A stretch of 64,000 nucleotides of DNA from the NCBI GenBank assembly GCA_965220425.1, contig OZ244830.1:186001-250000 (forward strand), written 5' to 3'. This document shows, piece after piece, positions 55,469 to 64,000 of the stretch. Source of the DNA: Azophilus sp965220425. Its GTDB lineage: Bacteria; Pseudomonadota; Gammaproteobacteria; Pseudomonadales; Azotimanducaceae. The notes beneath the pieces were generated by a model. It did no database searches. It was not told the origin of the DNA and was given only the letters and a program-made list of their open reading frames with translations. Positions within the stretch are counted from its first letter, which is position 1, and each line of letters starts with the position of its first letter. A program made the translations under genes and the position numbers.

Positions 55469-56971
55469 TCAATGCTCCGCGGGCGTGGACACGGCCGTCT
55501 CCTGCACCAGGATGCTGGGCGTAACGAACACCAGCAGTTCCTGTTGGTCGTCGCGTTCGCTCCTGCGCCGGAACAGGCGCCCGAGGTGCGGCACATCCCC
55601 CAGTAGTGGCGTCTTGTCCGTCGAGAAATTCCTGACCGTCTGGAAAATCCCGCCGAGCACCACGGTCTGGCCATCGTTGACCAGGACTTCGGTACGGATC
55701 TGATTGGTATTGATCGATGGTATGCCGTTGAAAATCTGGCCGACCGTGTCCTGCTTGACATCGAGTTGCATGATGATGCGGTCATCCGCGGTGATCTGTG
55801 GCGTCACCTGGAGGGAGAGCACCGCATCCTTGAAAGCGGTCGAGGTCGCACCGCTGCTGGTTGCTTCCTGATACGGAATCTCGACACCCGACTCGATTAC
55901 CGCCGGCGACTTGTTGGCGGTGACGATCTGCGGACGCGCCACGACTTCGGCGAATCCTTCCGCCGCCAGCGCGGAGATCTCCAGATCGACCAGGTAGCCG
56001 TCTCCGGTAATGCCCACGCCGAAACTCGACGCTCCCGACCGTGAGACCCCCAGGTCAACCGCGAGCCCCTCCGGGTATGAGAGGCCGATTCGGTCCGCCG
56101 CGCCGGCTCCGGAGTCATGCAGTTCCTGTACCGTGGCGAGCGACCCACCGTATCTCAGTTCCGATGGCCCGTTGTTTCTGACCGCGCCGCCGCCCCAGCG
56201 AATGCCCAGTTGTTCGGAAAAGTTGTTGCTGGTGGCGACGATCCGCGATTCGATCAGCACCTGCCGTACCGGGACGTCCAGCCGCCCGATCACCCGGCGA
56301 AAGGCTTCGATATTGGCTGAACTGTCCGTGAGGACGATGACGTTGGTGCGCTCGTCAACGATAGCGCTGCCGCGCGCCGAGAGCATGGAGCCTTCGCTGC
56401 CGGAAGCCGCAAACAGGGCGAGCAGGTGGGCGGCGTTTGCATATCGGACCTGAATGAACTCGCTGGTGAGCGGCGCGAGGTCTGCCAGATTCTGCCGATT
56501 TTCGAAGTCGAGCCGCTCCCGCGCCGCGATTTCCTCCGCGGGCGCAACCAGCACCGCATCGCCTTCCCGCCACCGGCCCAAACCCCTCATCTTGAGGATC
56601 AGCGCCAACGCCTGCTCCCAGGACATGTCCTCCAGCAAGAGGGTGATGCGGCCCGTGACGGTATCGCCCGCAACCAGGTTGAAACCGCAGAGATCGGCGA
56701 TCAACTGCAACGCGGCGCGCACTTCGATGTCCTGAAAGTTGAGCGACAGCTTGCCGTCCTCGAACCGGGCGGAACCGCCTTCGCCGGCTGCGCTGCCGGG
56801 CCGGCGAGCGGAACGCTTTGAGCCGGGGCCGTCCAAACAGCCATGGGCCGCGGCCGAGGGCTTGTCGTTCACCGCCACTGCCGGCGCCTGTGCGGCGTCG
56901 GCCGCGGCCATTGCCGTCCACAACGAGAAAAGTACCGTCACCACGGCGAACCGGCCACGCGCTCGTTTCAT
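55469..56971 (-). CDS. pilQ: Type IV pilus secretin PilQ (short form)
   Basis: The 500-residue protein forms the outer-membrane pore for the pilus. It has a signal peptide (VVTVLFSLWTAMAAADA), an STN-type N0 domain (LNFQDIEVRAALQLIADLCG), an N1 domain with VIVLTDSSANIEAFRRVIGR and the secretin core (QVLIESRIVATSNNFSEQLG, VTPQITADDRIIMQLDVKQD, VLVNDGQTVVLGGIFQ, PLLGDVPHLGRLFRRR). It is about 200 residues shorter than usual PilQ because the peptidoglycan-binding AMIN repeats are absent. It overlaps pilP by 4 bp. Confidence 0.93.
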   Translation of the reverse strand: MKRARGRFAVVTVLFSLWTAMAAADAAQAPAVAVNDKPSAAAHGCLDGPGSKRSARRPGSAAGEGGSARFEDGKLSLNFQDIEVRAALQLIADLCGFNLVAGDTVTGRITLLLEDMSWEQALALILKMRGLGRWREGDAVLVAPAEEIAARERLDFENRQNLADLAPLTSEFIQVRYANAAHLLALFAASGSEGSMLSARGSAIVDERTNVIVLTDSSANIEAFRRVIGRLDVPVRQVLIESRIVATSNNFSEQLGIRWGGGAVRNNGPSELRYGGSLATVQELHDSGAGAADRIGLSYPEGLAVDLGVSRSGASSFGVGITGDGYLVDLEISALAAEGFAEVVARPQIVTANKSPAVIESGVEIPYQEATSSGATSTAFKDAVLSLQVTPQITADDRIIMQLDVKQDTVGQIFNGIPSINTNQIRTEVLVNDGQTVVLGGIFQTVRNFSTDKTPLLGDVPHLGRLFRRRSERDDQQELLVFVTPSILVQETAVSTPAEH

Positions 56972-57510
56972 TGCTGCCGATCCTCCTTGAGCCCCGGCAA
57001 CGACTGTTCCAGGGAAATCGTGCGGGGGCGCTCTATCCAGCCGCCCGCGCCATCCGGCGCAATCTCCAGGAGTTGCATCGCCAGGGGTTCGATGCTGCGA
57101 ATCCGCCCCCGCTCCTCTCCCAGGTAGTCCCCCACCTCGACGCGGTGCACCGCCGCGCGGTCGACACGCACCAGTCCGAAGCGCACGGCGCCACGGGCCA
57201 GGGTACCCACCATGGATATCCGGGCGACCGGATAACGCTCCAGGTATGGCCGGGACCGGTTGAGATCCGTAGCGACGGAAGCGCCGGCACGTCCCGGTTC
57301 GACTGCACCCGGGCCGGGCAAAGGATCGAAAGGGCTGCGCCGGCCGAGCGCCCGGTAGGTGAAAGTCTCCGGTTTCTCCAGAGGCGGCAGCGGCTCCGCT
57401 TGCGCCACAGGCCGAACGCGAACCTCCTCCATGAAATCTTCAAGGTCGGAGAGGCCGTCACCGGCGCCGCAACCGGCCACCGCGAGTAACGAGATCGCGA
57501 CGCCCCTCAC
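56968..57510 (-). CDS. pilP: Type IV pilus assembly lipoprotein PilP
   Basis: The 180-residue protein links PilNO to PilQ in the periplasm. A lipobox-like start (SLLAVAGCGAGDG) suggests an inner-membrane lipoprotein, a disordered linker follows, and the beta domain reads YRALGRRSPFDPL, ISMVGTLARGAVRFGLVRVD and VHRVEVGDYLGEERGRIRSI. It overlaps both neighbours by 4 bp, typical for this operon. Confidence 0.93.
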   Translation of the reverse strand: MRGVAISLLAVAGCGAGDGLSDLEDFMEEVRVRPVAQAEPLPPLEKPETFTYRALGRRSPFDPLPGPGAVEPGRAGASVATDLNRSRPYLERYPVARISMVGTLARGAVRFGLVRVDRAAVHRVEVGDYLGEERGRIRSIEPLAMQLLEIAPDGAGGWIERPRTISLEQSLPGLKEDRQQ

Positions 57511-58136
57511 TTTGCGCCATCCTCCTCGTCGAGGCGCCAGTAGATCCTGGCCAGCACCTGCATCCTGACACTGTGCCGGGTTCCGTCCGTCTTACTGGCT
57601 TCAAGGTCGAAATCGTGCAGCGTGACGATCCGCGGCAGGCTTGCCACACGGCTCACAAAGGCGCCGATCTCGTGATAGCCGCCCTCGACCGAGATTTCCA
57701 TGGGCCGTTCCGCGTAGAACCCGGCTCGACGCTCCGGCTTGAGGTCGACGCTGCGTACAATCAGGCCGTTGCCCGCTGCCGCCACCGTGATGTCTTCCAA
57801 CAGATCGGGAATTTCCGCGTCCCGCGGCAGTTGCCTGTGCAGTGCCGCCACCGTCGTTTCTAGAGGTTCGCGCCTCGCGTGGTAGGCCCAGAGCGTTGCG
57901 GCCTGAGCGGCCTTGCGCTCATAGACCCGCCGCGACTCGTCCTCGGTGAGGCGCGCCAGTACCAGGCGCTCCCGGCTGGGCGCCAGGTACCACGGATAGC
58001 CGGCGCCCAACACGATCCCGAACACCAGCACCGTGGCCGTTGACTTCGCCCACAACGGCCAGGCGCCGACACGTTCGAAAGACAGGGCGGCGGGTTCGAA
58101 GCGGCGCAGCCCCTTGAGGATTTCCCGCCAGTGCAT
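57507..58136 (-). CDS. pilO: Type IV pilus assembly protein PilO
   Basis: A 209-residue bitopic inner-membrane protein with one transmembrane helix (STATVLVFGIVLGAGYPWYL, about residues 33-52), a periplasmic coiled coil and a ferredoxin-like domain (GNGLIVRSVDLKPERRAGFY, PMEISVEGGYHEIGAFVSRV). It pairs with PilN in the alignment subcomplex. It starts 2 bp after the pilN stop. Confidence 0.93.
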   Translation of the reverse strand: MHWREILKGLRRFEPAALSFERVGAWPLWAKSTATVLVFGIVLGAGYPWYLAPSRERLVLARLTEDESRRVYERKAAQAATLWAYHARREPLETTVAALHRQLPRDAEIPDLLEDITVAAAGNGLIVRSVDLKPERRAGFYAERPMEISVEGGYHEIGAFVSRVASLPRIVTLHDFDLEASKTDGTRHSVRMQVLARIYWRLDEEDGAK

Positions 58137-58138
58137 CT

Positions 58139-58735
58139 CTATCCCCCTTCCCCGGCAGCACCGGGGCCAACCGGCAGGACCTGGAGGAAGGTCATCTCGA
58201 AAGTACTGGCTTCCGGGCCGTACGCATCGCCGTGCGGATCTTCGCGGAGGCGTTCGAGATGGGCGGAGGCGAATTGCGCCGAGCTTTCGAGGTTGCGCAT
58301 CAGCGCCGCAACAAGACGGTTGGATGCCGCACGGCCCTCCACTTCCATCAACTGCCCGCGCCTCTCGACACGGCCGTAGTGAACGCCCTGCACCTGGGTG
58401 TTCACCAACGCGTCGAAAACACGCACGGTATCCGGCCGGCTGTTCCGCAGGCGAAGGATAACCTTCATGCGTGCCAGCAGTTGCTCGTGTCGGGCCCGCC
58501 GGCTCCGCGCCTCCTCGACCCGCCGCTCGAGCACGGCGGTTTCCTGTTCGAGCAGGCGATTGCGGCGCTCCTGTGCCTCGATGCGCTGTTCCAGAGACCA
58601 GCCGGCCGCCGCCATCACAAACACACCCGCAAGGATCGCCGCGGTCAGGGCGCCAACCATCGCCCTGGACCCGCGTGCCCGCTCGAGATCGCGCCAGGGC
58701 AGCAGGTTGATTGCAGACCTGGCGTTCACGCGCAT
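58139..58735 (-). CDS. pilN: Type IV pilus assembly protein PilN
   Basis: The 198-residue protein begins with RSAINLLPWRDLERARG, the conserved PilN N-terminus that binds PilM in the cytoplasm. This is followed by a single membrane helix (GALTAAILAGVFVMAAAGWS), a coiled coil (LEQETAVLERRVEEARSRRA) and a periplasmic domain. I chose ATG 58735 so that the INLLPW motif is near the start. The 45-bp gap to pilM contains a partial type-A repeat, unlike the usual overlap. Confidence 0.92.
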   Translation of the reverse strand: MRVNARSAINLLPWRDLERARGSRAMVGALTAAILAGVFVMAAAGWSLEQRIEAQERRNRLLEQETAVLERRVEEARSRRARHEQLLARMKVILRLRNSRPDTVRVFDALVNTQVQGVHYGRVERRGQLMEVEGRAASNRLVAALMRNLESSAQFASAHLERLREDPHGDAYGPEASTFEMTFLQVLPVGPGAAGEGG

Positions 58736-58741
58736 GACATG

Positions 58742-58762
58742 ACTAGCCCGCATCGCGAAAGG
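58742..58762. repeat. Fragment of a type-A palindromic element in the pilM-pilN gap
   Basis: ctagcccgcatcgcgaaagg matches the outer end of family A, but the paired arm is missing. It lies immediately upstream of the pilN start within the operon, which suggests a residue left after excision or deletion of an element. Confidence 0.5.
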
Positions 58763-58780
58763 CGCCACATGCCGGAAACC

Positions 58781-59848
58781 TCATTCGAAGCTTCTCATCG
58801 CCAACCCGCAGCAGAGCGCCAGCGCGGGTGCATCGGCTGCCAGCGTGTCCGCATCGATCAGCGGGGACACGGACATGCCGGCGAACGGGTCGGCGACGGC
58901 CGTCGGCGCCTGAAGCGCGTTCTGCAGTGCATCCAACAACCCCGGCGCAGAGGCCGCGCCACCGATCAGCAGGATGCGGTCGACATCGGTGTAGTGGGTT
59001 GACGAGTAGAAGAACCGCAGCAATCGCGACAGGTGCCCGGCCACCTCCTCATTGAAGGGCTGCAGGACGGACTCGGCGAAGCCGCCCGGCAAACCGCCCC
59101 GCCGGACGGCGCTGTCGGCCTCCTGAAACGGAAGCGAGTAGCGCTGCTGGATGGCCTTCACAAGCTGCCGGCCGCCAATGGGTTGCCCACGGCTGAACAC
59201 CACCTGCCCGTCAACGAGAACCCACAAGGTAGTTGCCGTTGCGCCGATGTCGGCGAGCGCGACGACGAGTTCGCCTACCTGCCTGCCCAGTTGCGGCTCC
59301 AGCAACTCGAACAGGCGCTCCACAGCCTGGCCTTCCGGCTCAACGACCGCCGGCTCGAGACCGGCGGCATGCAATATCTCACAGAGCCCCGCGATGTCTT
59401 TCCTGCGGCAGGCCACCAGCAGCACCTCCGCCTGTTCCGGGTGGTGTTCGGACAAACCCCGCACTTCGAAATCGATGGCCACCTCATCGAGCGGGAAGGG
59501 AACGTAGCGGTCCGCGTCAGCGGTAATCCGTTCCAGGATGTCCGTATCGGACAGGAATGAATCCACGACGATGGTCCTCGCGGTCACCGCCGGCCCGCCC
59601 ACGGCGACGACCGCCCGCGAGACCCGGCTCCCTGAACGCGAACGCGCACGCTTTAACGCTTCACCAACCTCCTCAACATCTCTAATATTCCCTTCGACGA
59701 CAGCATCGGGCGGCAGGGCCTCGAGCGCGCAGGACTCGACGCGACAGCTACCGTTGCTCATGGACAGTTCAAGAACCTTCACGGAGGCGGAACCGATGTC
59801 CAGACCAAGCAACTTCTTGCGCTTTCCCTTTTTGCCGATCAGCCCCAT
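58781..59848 (-). CDS. pilM: Type IV pilus assembly ATPase-fold protein PilM
   Basis: A 355-residue actin-like (FtsA/MreB fold) cytoplasmic protein that docks on the PilN N-terminus. Phosphate-binding and family motifs are KLLGLDIGSASVKVLELSM, VVAVGGPAVTARTIVVDSF, VALADIGATATTLWVLVDGQ and ILLIGGAASAPGLLDALQNA. I chose ATG 59848 with GGAGGGCG upstream; the frame is open to 59935 but that part overlaps promoter and repeat sequence. It is the first gene of pilMNOPQ, divergent from ponA as in Pseudomonas. Confidence 0.94.
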   Translation of the reverse strand: MGLIGKKGKRKKLLGLDIGSASVKVLELSMSNGSCRVESCALEALPPDAVVEGNIRDVEEVGEALKRARSRSGSRVSRAVVAVGGPAVTARTIVVDSFLSDTDILERITADADRYVPFPLDEVAIDFEVRGLSEHHPEQAEVLLVACRRKDIAGLCEILHAAGLEPAVVEPEGQAVERLFELLEPQLGRQVGELVVALADIGATATTLWVLVDGQVVFSRGQPIGGRQLVKAIQQRYSLPFQEADSAVRRGGLPGGFAESVLQPFNEEVAGHLSRLLRFFYSSTHYTDVDRILLIGGAASAPGLLDALQNALQAPTAVADPFAGMSVSPLIDADTLAADAPALALCCGLAMRSFE

Positions 59849-59961
59849 ATCGGCTTCGCCCTCCATGCCGTTCTGCAGCCCGCGACGTTCCACGCGACAG
59901 GTCGCCAGGAAGAAATTCCCGGCGGGAAGGCGCACCGGTTACCGCCCCGGCCCCTCGCTCG

Positions 59962-60004
59962 CGCACGACGCCCTCGCGACGAAAGCCGGTGAGCGATGCG
60001 GGCT
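59962..60004. repeat. Half of a type-A palindromic element in the pilM-ponA divergent region
   Basis: The sequence acgccctcgcgacgaaagcc followed by ggtgagcgatgcgggct equals the right arm of element A1. It lies 30 bp upstream of the ponA start, between the two divergent promoters, and the left arm is missing. Confidence 0.6.
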
Positions 60005-60034
60005 GGGCCGGCACCGAACGATCGTGGGGAGCCC

Positions 60035-62470
60035 ATGATTCCCAAACGCCTCACATGGAAGTCCGCCCTGGTCTGGTTGGCATTGACGATACTGGCCGGA
60101 GGGGTATGCGGTCTGTCGGGCATTTTCCTTTATTTGAACCCGCAAATTCCTACAGCGGAGAGCTATCGGCACGTCAAATTGCAGACACCGCTGCGGGTCT
60201 TCAGCGAGGATGGCGCGCTGCTCGGTGAGTTCGGCGAGCGCCGCCTGATCCCCGTTACCCTGGACGAGGCGCCACCCCTGTTCCTGCGCGCGGTGCTCGA
60301 TACCGAAGACAAACGCTTCTATGAACACAGCGGCATCGACTTCATTTCTCTCAGCAACGATGTCATCGGCCTGTTGCACGACCTGGTGACCGACGGGTCG
60401 CTCAGCGGGGGCGCAAGCACAATCACCATGCAACTCGCGCGCAATGTGTCGTTTACGCTGGAACGGCGCGTGCTGCGCAAGCTCAAGGAGATGCTGCTCG
60501 CACTCAAGGTCGAACGCGAACTGACCAAGGACGAAATACTCGAGCTCTATATCAACGTCGTGCCGTTCGGCAAACGCGCCTACGGCGCCGAAGCCGCCGC
60601 GCGCACCTATTACGGACAGCCGCTCCGGGAGCTGAGCCTGCCGCAACTGGCGATGCTGGCCGGCATTCCCCAGGCGCCGACGGCGGGCAATCCCATCAAT
60701 GGGCCGGAACGCGCGTTACGCCGCCGCAACCTGGTGCTGTCCCGCATGTACAGCCAGGGCTCAATCGATGCAGCTCGGTACCGCACCGCCGTGGACACTC
60801 CCATTACGGCAAGGGTGTTCAGCCGCGAGGTGGACGTTCCCGCGCCCTTTGCCGCCGAGTGGGTGCGACAGCAACTCATCGGCCGGTTCCCCGACCTGTA
60901 CACCGGCGGTTACGAAGTCTTTACCACGCTACGGGGGCCGCTCCAGAAAGCGGCAACGGTTGCGTTGCGCAAGGGATTGACCGGCTACGACCGGCGGCAT
61001 GGCTATCGCGGCCCGGAACGCCGGTTCGCAAGCGCCGGGGAGGCCGTCGATGCACTGGCCGGGCAGTCGATTTACGCCGGCCTGGCGCCGGCCGCGGTGG
61101 TCGAGGTCGCCGAAGATCACTTCCTTGCCGCATTCGCCGACGGCGCCAGCGCCATCGTGCCCTTCGAGGCCATGCGGTGGGCGCGGCCCTTCATCGATGT
61201 GGATGCCCGTGGACCGGCGCCGAAGACGCCCGCCGAAGTGGTGCAGGCCGGTGATCTGATCCGCCTGCAGGCCGGCGAAGAAGGCTGGCGCCTCGCTCAG
61301 CTACCGCAGATCCAGGGCGCCCTGGTGTCCATCGATCCCAATACCGGCGGCGTGCTCGCACTGGATGGCGGCTTCGACTTCGCCATGAACCAGTACAATC
61401 ACGCCCTGCAGGCCGCGCGGCAGCCCGGCTCCGGTTTCAAGCCTTTCGTGTACTCCGCGGCACTGGACAAGGGCATAACGCCCGCGTCGATATTCATGGA
61501 CGCCCCGCTGGTCTTCGACGACAGCAACCTCGAATCGCAATACCGGCCCGATAACGACAACAACCGCTACAACGGGCCCACCCGGCTCCGGGAAGGGCTC
61601 TACCGGTCGATCAACCTCGTGTCCATGCGCGTGCTGATCGAGATCGGCGCCGGACCGACCCTCGATTACGTGCGCCGCTTCGGTTTCGACACGAGCACGT
61701 TCCCCCGCAATACCCAGTTGGCGATCGGCGGCGGCACCATGGCCGTCACGCCGATGGAGATGGCGGCCGCCTACGCGGTTTTCGCAAACGGAGGATACGG
61801 CGTAACCCCGTACATCGTCCGGCGCGTGCTCGATATCAACGGCAATACGGTCTTCGAGGCCAGCCATCCGCAAGTCTGCAGAGCCTGCGACGAGGCCCCG
61901 GCGGACCTCCCGGAACAGGAACCCGCCAACCTGGAGGACTTGTTTGCGGAACAAGGCAAAACCCCGGTTGAGCCTGCCGTGAAGGTGGTGGACGAGCGCA
62001 ACGCGTTCATCATGCACTCGATGCTGGGCGACGTGATCCGCCGCGGCACCGGCCGCCGGGCCCTGGCCCTCGAGCGGGACGATCTGGCCGGCAAAACCGG
62101 GACCACCAACGATGCCGCCGACACCTGGTTCAACGGCTACAACCCGGACGTGGTCACAACGGTGTGGGTAGGTTTCCCGGACCACAGTCCGCTCGGCGAG
62201 CGGGAATACGGTTCGAATACGCCGTTGCCGATCTGGATCGACTACATGGACGTTGCCCTGGACGAGCGGTCGGAATCGTTTCCCGCCCAACCGCCCGGCG
62301 TATTGACCATGAAGATCGATCCGGCAACCGGCGAACTGGCGGCATCCAATGAGGAAGAAGCCATTTTCGAATACTTCCTGGCCGAATACGCGCCCCGCGC
62401 CGGATCGAGAGACGGAGCCGATACGCCACCCGGCGCCGAACGGGAAATCAAGCCGGAAGATATCTTCTGA
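60035..62470 (+). CDS. mrcA: Penicillin-binding protein 1A (bifunctional glycosyltransferase/transpeptidase)
   Basis: An 811-residue class A PBP. After a signal anchor (LVWLALTILAGGVCGLSGIF) comes the GT51 glycosyltransferase with AVLDTEDKRFYEHSGIDFIS and GGASTITMQLARN, the PBP1A-specific OB-like insert, and the transpeptidase with SxxK in QPGSGFKPFVYSAALDKG, SIN in YRSINLVSMRV and KTG in DDLAGKTGTTNDAADTWFNG. It polymerises and cross-links peptidoglycan at the inner membrane. I chose ATG 60035; the frame is open from 59996. Also known as ponA. After it, 62523-62538 is a 7-bp GC hairpin without a T tract. Confidence 0.96.
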   Translation: MIPKRLTWKSALVWLALTILAGGVCGLSGIFLYLNPQIPTAESYRHVKLQTPLRVFSEDGALLGEFGERRLIPVTLDEAPPLFLRAVLDTEDKRFYEHSGIDFISLSNDVIGLLHDLVTDGSLSGGASTITMQLARNVSFTLERRVLRKLKEMLLALKVERELTKDEILELYINVVPFGKRAYGAEAAARTYYGQPLRELSLPQLAMLAGIPQAPTAGNPINGPERALRRRNLVLSRMYSQGSIDAARYRTAVDTPITARVFSREVDVPAPFAAEWVRQQLIGRFPDLYTGGYEVFTTLRGPLQKAATVALRKGLTGYDRRHGYRGPERRFASAGEAVDALAGQSIYAGLAPAAVVEVAEDHFLAAFADGASAIVPFEAMRWARPFIDVDARGPAPKTPAEVVQAGDLIRLQAGEEGWRLAQLPQIQGALVSIDPNTGGVLALDGGFDFAMNQYNHALQAARQPGSGFKPFVYSAALDKGITPASIFMDAPLVFDDSNLESQYRPDNDNNRYNGPTRLREGLYRSINLVSMRVLIEIGAGPTLDYVRRFGFDTSTFPRNTQLAIGGGTMAVTPMEMAAAYAVFANGGYGVTPYIVRRVLDINGNTVFEASHPQVCRACDEAPADLPEQEPANLEDLFAEQGKTPVEPAVKVVDERNAFIMHSMLGDVIRRGTGRRALALERDDLAGKTGTTNDAADTWFNGYNPDVVTTVWVGFPDHSPLGEREYGSNTPLPIWIDYMDVALDERSESFPAQPPGVLTMKIDPATGELAASNEEEAIFEYFLAEYAPRAGSRDGADTPPGAEREIKPEDIF

Positions 62471-62587
62471 GCCACGCAGGTTCAGGCCCGCCCGGCTAAA
62501 CGCAGTTACTTGAAAGGTCCCACCCCGGCGTGCCGGGGCGCTGACGCGCAAGCAACAAACGCCTCCGGTGGTTTGCTCAATGCAGTT

Positions 62588-63404
62588 GGGCGGTTCTGTC
62601 AGACAAAACCTGCTTGAGCCCGTAAAGCCCTCTCTCGTAGTCTGCGTAGATGAAGAACAGTCCCTTCCGATATTTCAAAACCTCGCCCGAGATCATCCGC
62701 CTTGCCGTGATGATGTACATCCGTTATCCACTGTCGCTACGCCAAGTCGAAGACATCCTGTTCGAACGCGGCATCGACGTCAGTCACGAGACGATTCGGT
62801 ACTGGTGGAACCGATTCGGTCCCAAGTTTGCCGCCGAGATCCGGAAACGGCGAGTCGACGGGCGCAACTGGTCGAACTGGCGCCGGCACCTCGATGAAGT
62901 CTTTGTCCGGATCAACGGCGAGCGCCACTACCTGTGGCGCGCCGTCGACCACGAAGGCGAGGTGCTTGAAGCGTTCGTCACAAAACGGCGCGACCGTCGG
63001 GCAGCGCTTAAGTTTCTCAAGCGCACGATGAAACGCTATGGCCGACCGAGTTCAATCGTCACAGATCGGCTGCCGTCGTATCGAGCGGCGATGAAAGCGC
63101 TCGGAAATCCGGGACGTCAGGACTGCGGTCGCTGGCTGAACAACCGGGCCGAGAATTCTCATCTCCCGTTTCGCAGGCGGGAAGGCGCGATGGCGCGCTT
63201 CCGGGATATCAAGACCCTGCAGAAGTTCGCCGCAGTCCATGGCTCGATCTACAACCACTTCAACCACCAACGCAATCTCAACCACCGCCAAGTCTTTAAA
63301 CAGCACCGGGCCGCCGCATTGGCCGAGTGGCGTGAACTGGCAGCCTGATAATCCTCGAAAACAGATTTCGCAGGTTCGATATCGTTATTCTGACAACGCC
63401 GCCC
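62588..63404. mobile_element. Intact IS6-family insertion sequence
   Basis: About 817 bp, the usual size for IS6/IS26-type elements, with imperfect terminal inverted repeats (gggcggttctgtcaga at 62588-62603 and tctgacaacgccgccc at 63389-63404). A single transposase gene fills the middle. I do not see an 8-bp target duplication, so rearrangement may have occurred after insertion. Two internal fragments of the same IS exist at 20.2 and 36.9 kb. Confidence 0.82.
62650..63348 (+). CDS. IS6-family transposase
   Basis: A 232-residue DDE transposase. The N-terminal helix-turn-helix region reads MMYIRYPLSLRQVEDILFER, then GIDVSHETIRYWWNRFG. Catalytic residues are D in HYLWRAVDHEGEVLEAFV, D in SSIVTDRLPSYRAAMKALG and E in NNRAENSHLPFRRREGAM. 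The length and layout match IS26-type enzymes, which move by a copy-in or targeted conservative route. The gene looks intact. Confidence 0.93.
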   Translation: MKNSPFRYFKTSPEIIRLAVMMYIRYPLSLRQVEDILFERGIDVSHETIRYWWNRFGPKFAAEIRKRRVDGRNWSNWRRHLDEVFVRINGERHYLWRAVDHEGEVLEAFVTKRRDRRAALKFLKRTMKRYGRPSSIVTDRLPSYRAAMKALGNPGRQDCGRWLNNRAENSHLPFRRREGAMARFRDIKTLQKFAAVHGSIYNHFNHQRNLNHRQVFKQHRAAALAEWRELAA

Positions 63405-63417
63405 TACAGGCGTCCGT

Positions 63418-64000
63418 TCACGGCCACGGTGGATCGAGATCTTCTTCTAGCGAAGACGTTACGCCGCGAACAAGGCTCTTGCGCGCCAACAGATCAATTC
63501 GATGGGTCTTCCCGATTCGCTGGATGTCTCGCTCGGACACGCCCGCTTCACCCGCGTGAACCGGCCAACGCCGCACGGCTTCCAGAACTCTGTCGAGAAT
63601 GGCTGTAGCCCGGACCGGCTTTATCCCTGAAGTCCTGGCAAACGCGATCAAGTCGCTGCTCTCGAATCCATCCAGTTTGCCGGCCAGGCTCATCTGGTGT
63701 CTCCCAGTCCAGGCGCCACTGGGGTTGTACGAGTAAGCAACGTCGTAGGCGGGGGACAGTCGCCACGCACCACTCCGGTCCATCAGGAATGAGATGTTCT
63801 TGACGTGATCGTCCTGATTTCGGGCTGCAATGTTGAAAACGGCGCGGCGATACTGCTCTTCTGCGGCCTGCATACCGAGGCCCAACTCGAGAACGGTCTG
63901 AATTGCCTGCTCGTAGGCGTAGAGACCGGCCTGGTTGTAGTCAAAATGCCGGAGTGCGGCGAGGGATTGCATGTGAATCTTTCGTTCGGCAGCGTCCCGG
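63418..64000 (-). CDS. hipA: HipA-like serine/threonine kinase (partial, N-terminus beyond the window)
   Basis: The last 193 residues or so of a HipA-family toxin kinase are visible. The frame is open to the window edge. The kinase core shows VFNIAARNQDDHVKNISFLM (HipA N-D-D-H-x-K-N) and WRLSPAYDVAYSYNPSGAWT with the metal-binding aspartate, then a helical C-terminus. HipA phosphorylates glutamyl-tRNA synthetase and induces persistence under control of HipB. HipB would lie outside the window. The gene ends 14 bp from the IS6 element. Confidence 0.85.
   Translation of the reverse strand, partial: RDAAERKIHMQSLAALRHFDYNQAGLYAYEQAIQTVLELGLGMQAAEEQYRRAVFNIAARNQDDHVKNISFLMDRSGAWRLSPAYDVAYSYNPSGAWTGRHQMSLAGKLDGFESSDLIAFARTSGIKPVRATAILDRVLEAVRRWPVHAGEAGVSERDIQRIGKTHRIDLLARKSLVRGVTSSLEEDLDPPWP

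Overview
The window is GC-rich, densely coding DNA that most resembles a gammaproteobacterium. The strongest sign is the right-hand block ponA, divergent pilMNOPQ, aroK, aroB, gltB and gltD, a gene order known from Pseudomonas and relatives. A TonB-dependent receptor, the outer-membrane pilus secretin and a syd homologue also fit a Gram-negative host. The number of broken insertion sequences, palindromic repeats and toxin-antitoxin remnants suggests a genome full of mobile DNA, perhaps a symbiont or a host-associated marine lineage; that last step is inference. I saw no rRNA, tRNA or CRISPR array.

Layout. 0-6.2 kb: a PuuR-like regulator, a penicillin-binding-like hydrolase, then a graveyard of fragments (IS91, IS1380, IS21 and Fic pieces, a truncated Rieske oxygenase, a frameshifted AbiEi-like gene, an Xre antitoxin, a RelE-like stub). 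6.2-9.7 kb: sulfhydrylase with a CoA-binding protein, then an AhpD-like gene interrupted by an in-frame TGA at its redox centre. 9.8-21.5 kb: a probable uptake and catabolic cluster with a TonB receptor, two MaoC-like hydratases, an MFS transporter, a secreted metallo-hydrolase, a TetR regulator, a flavoprotein and a methyltransferase. 21.9-22.8 kb: a GrdB-like gene, also interrupted by an in-frame TGA at its redox motif. 23-28 kb: SIS isomerase, GNAT, TauD-like oxygenase, a probable methionine-salvage pair (class II aldolase and mtnA) and a VapBC pair. 28-38 kb: an intact IS, a MITE with 47-bp arms, a few metabolic genes, and a 4.8-kb foreign block flanked by a 434-bp duplication of the start of syd. 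38-47 kb: syd-aroA, DNA alkylation repair genes, mdh and others, separated by palindromic repeats. 47-62.5 kb: gltBD, aroBK, pilQPONM and ponA. 62.5-64 kb: an intact IS6 element and the end of a HipA-like kinase gene.

Two observations stand out. First, both TGA-interrupted genes are best read as selenoproteins (CxxU in the AhpD-like protein, UxxC in the GrdB-like protein). Each TGA is followed after exactly 18 nt by the loop of a stable hairpin, which fits the bacterial SECIS geometry. Second, several families of short palindromic elements sit at gene ends, and their terminal bases form the stop codon of the neighbouring gene (gltD and aroB on both sides of one element, ogt and the NUDIX gene beside others).
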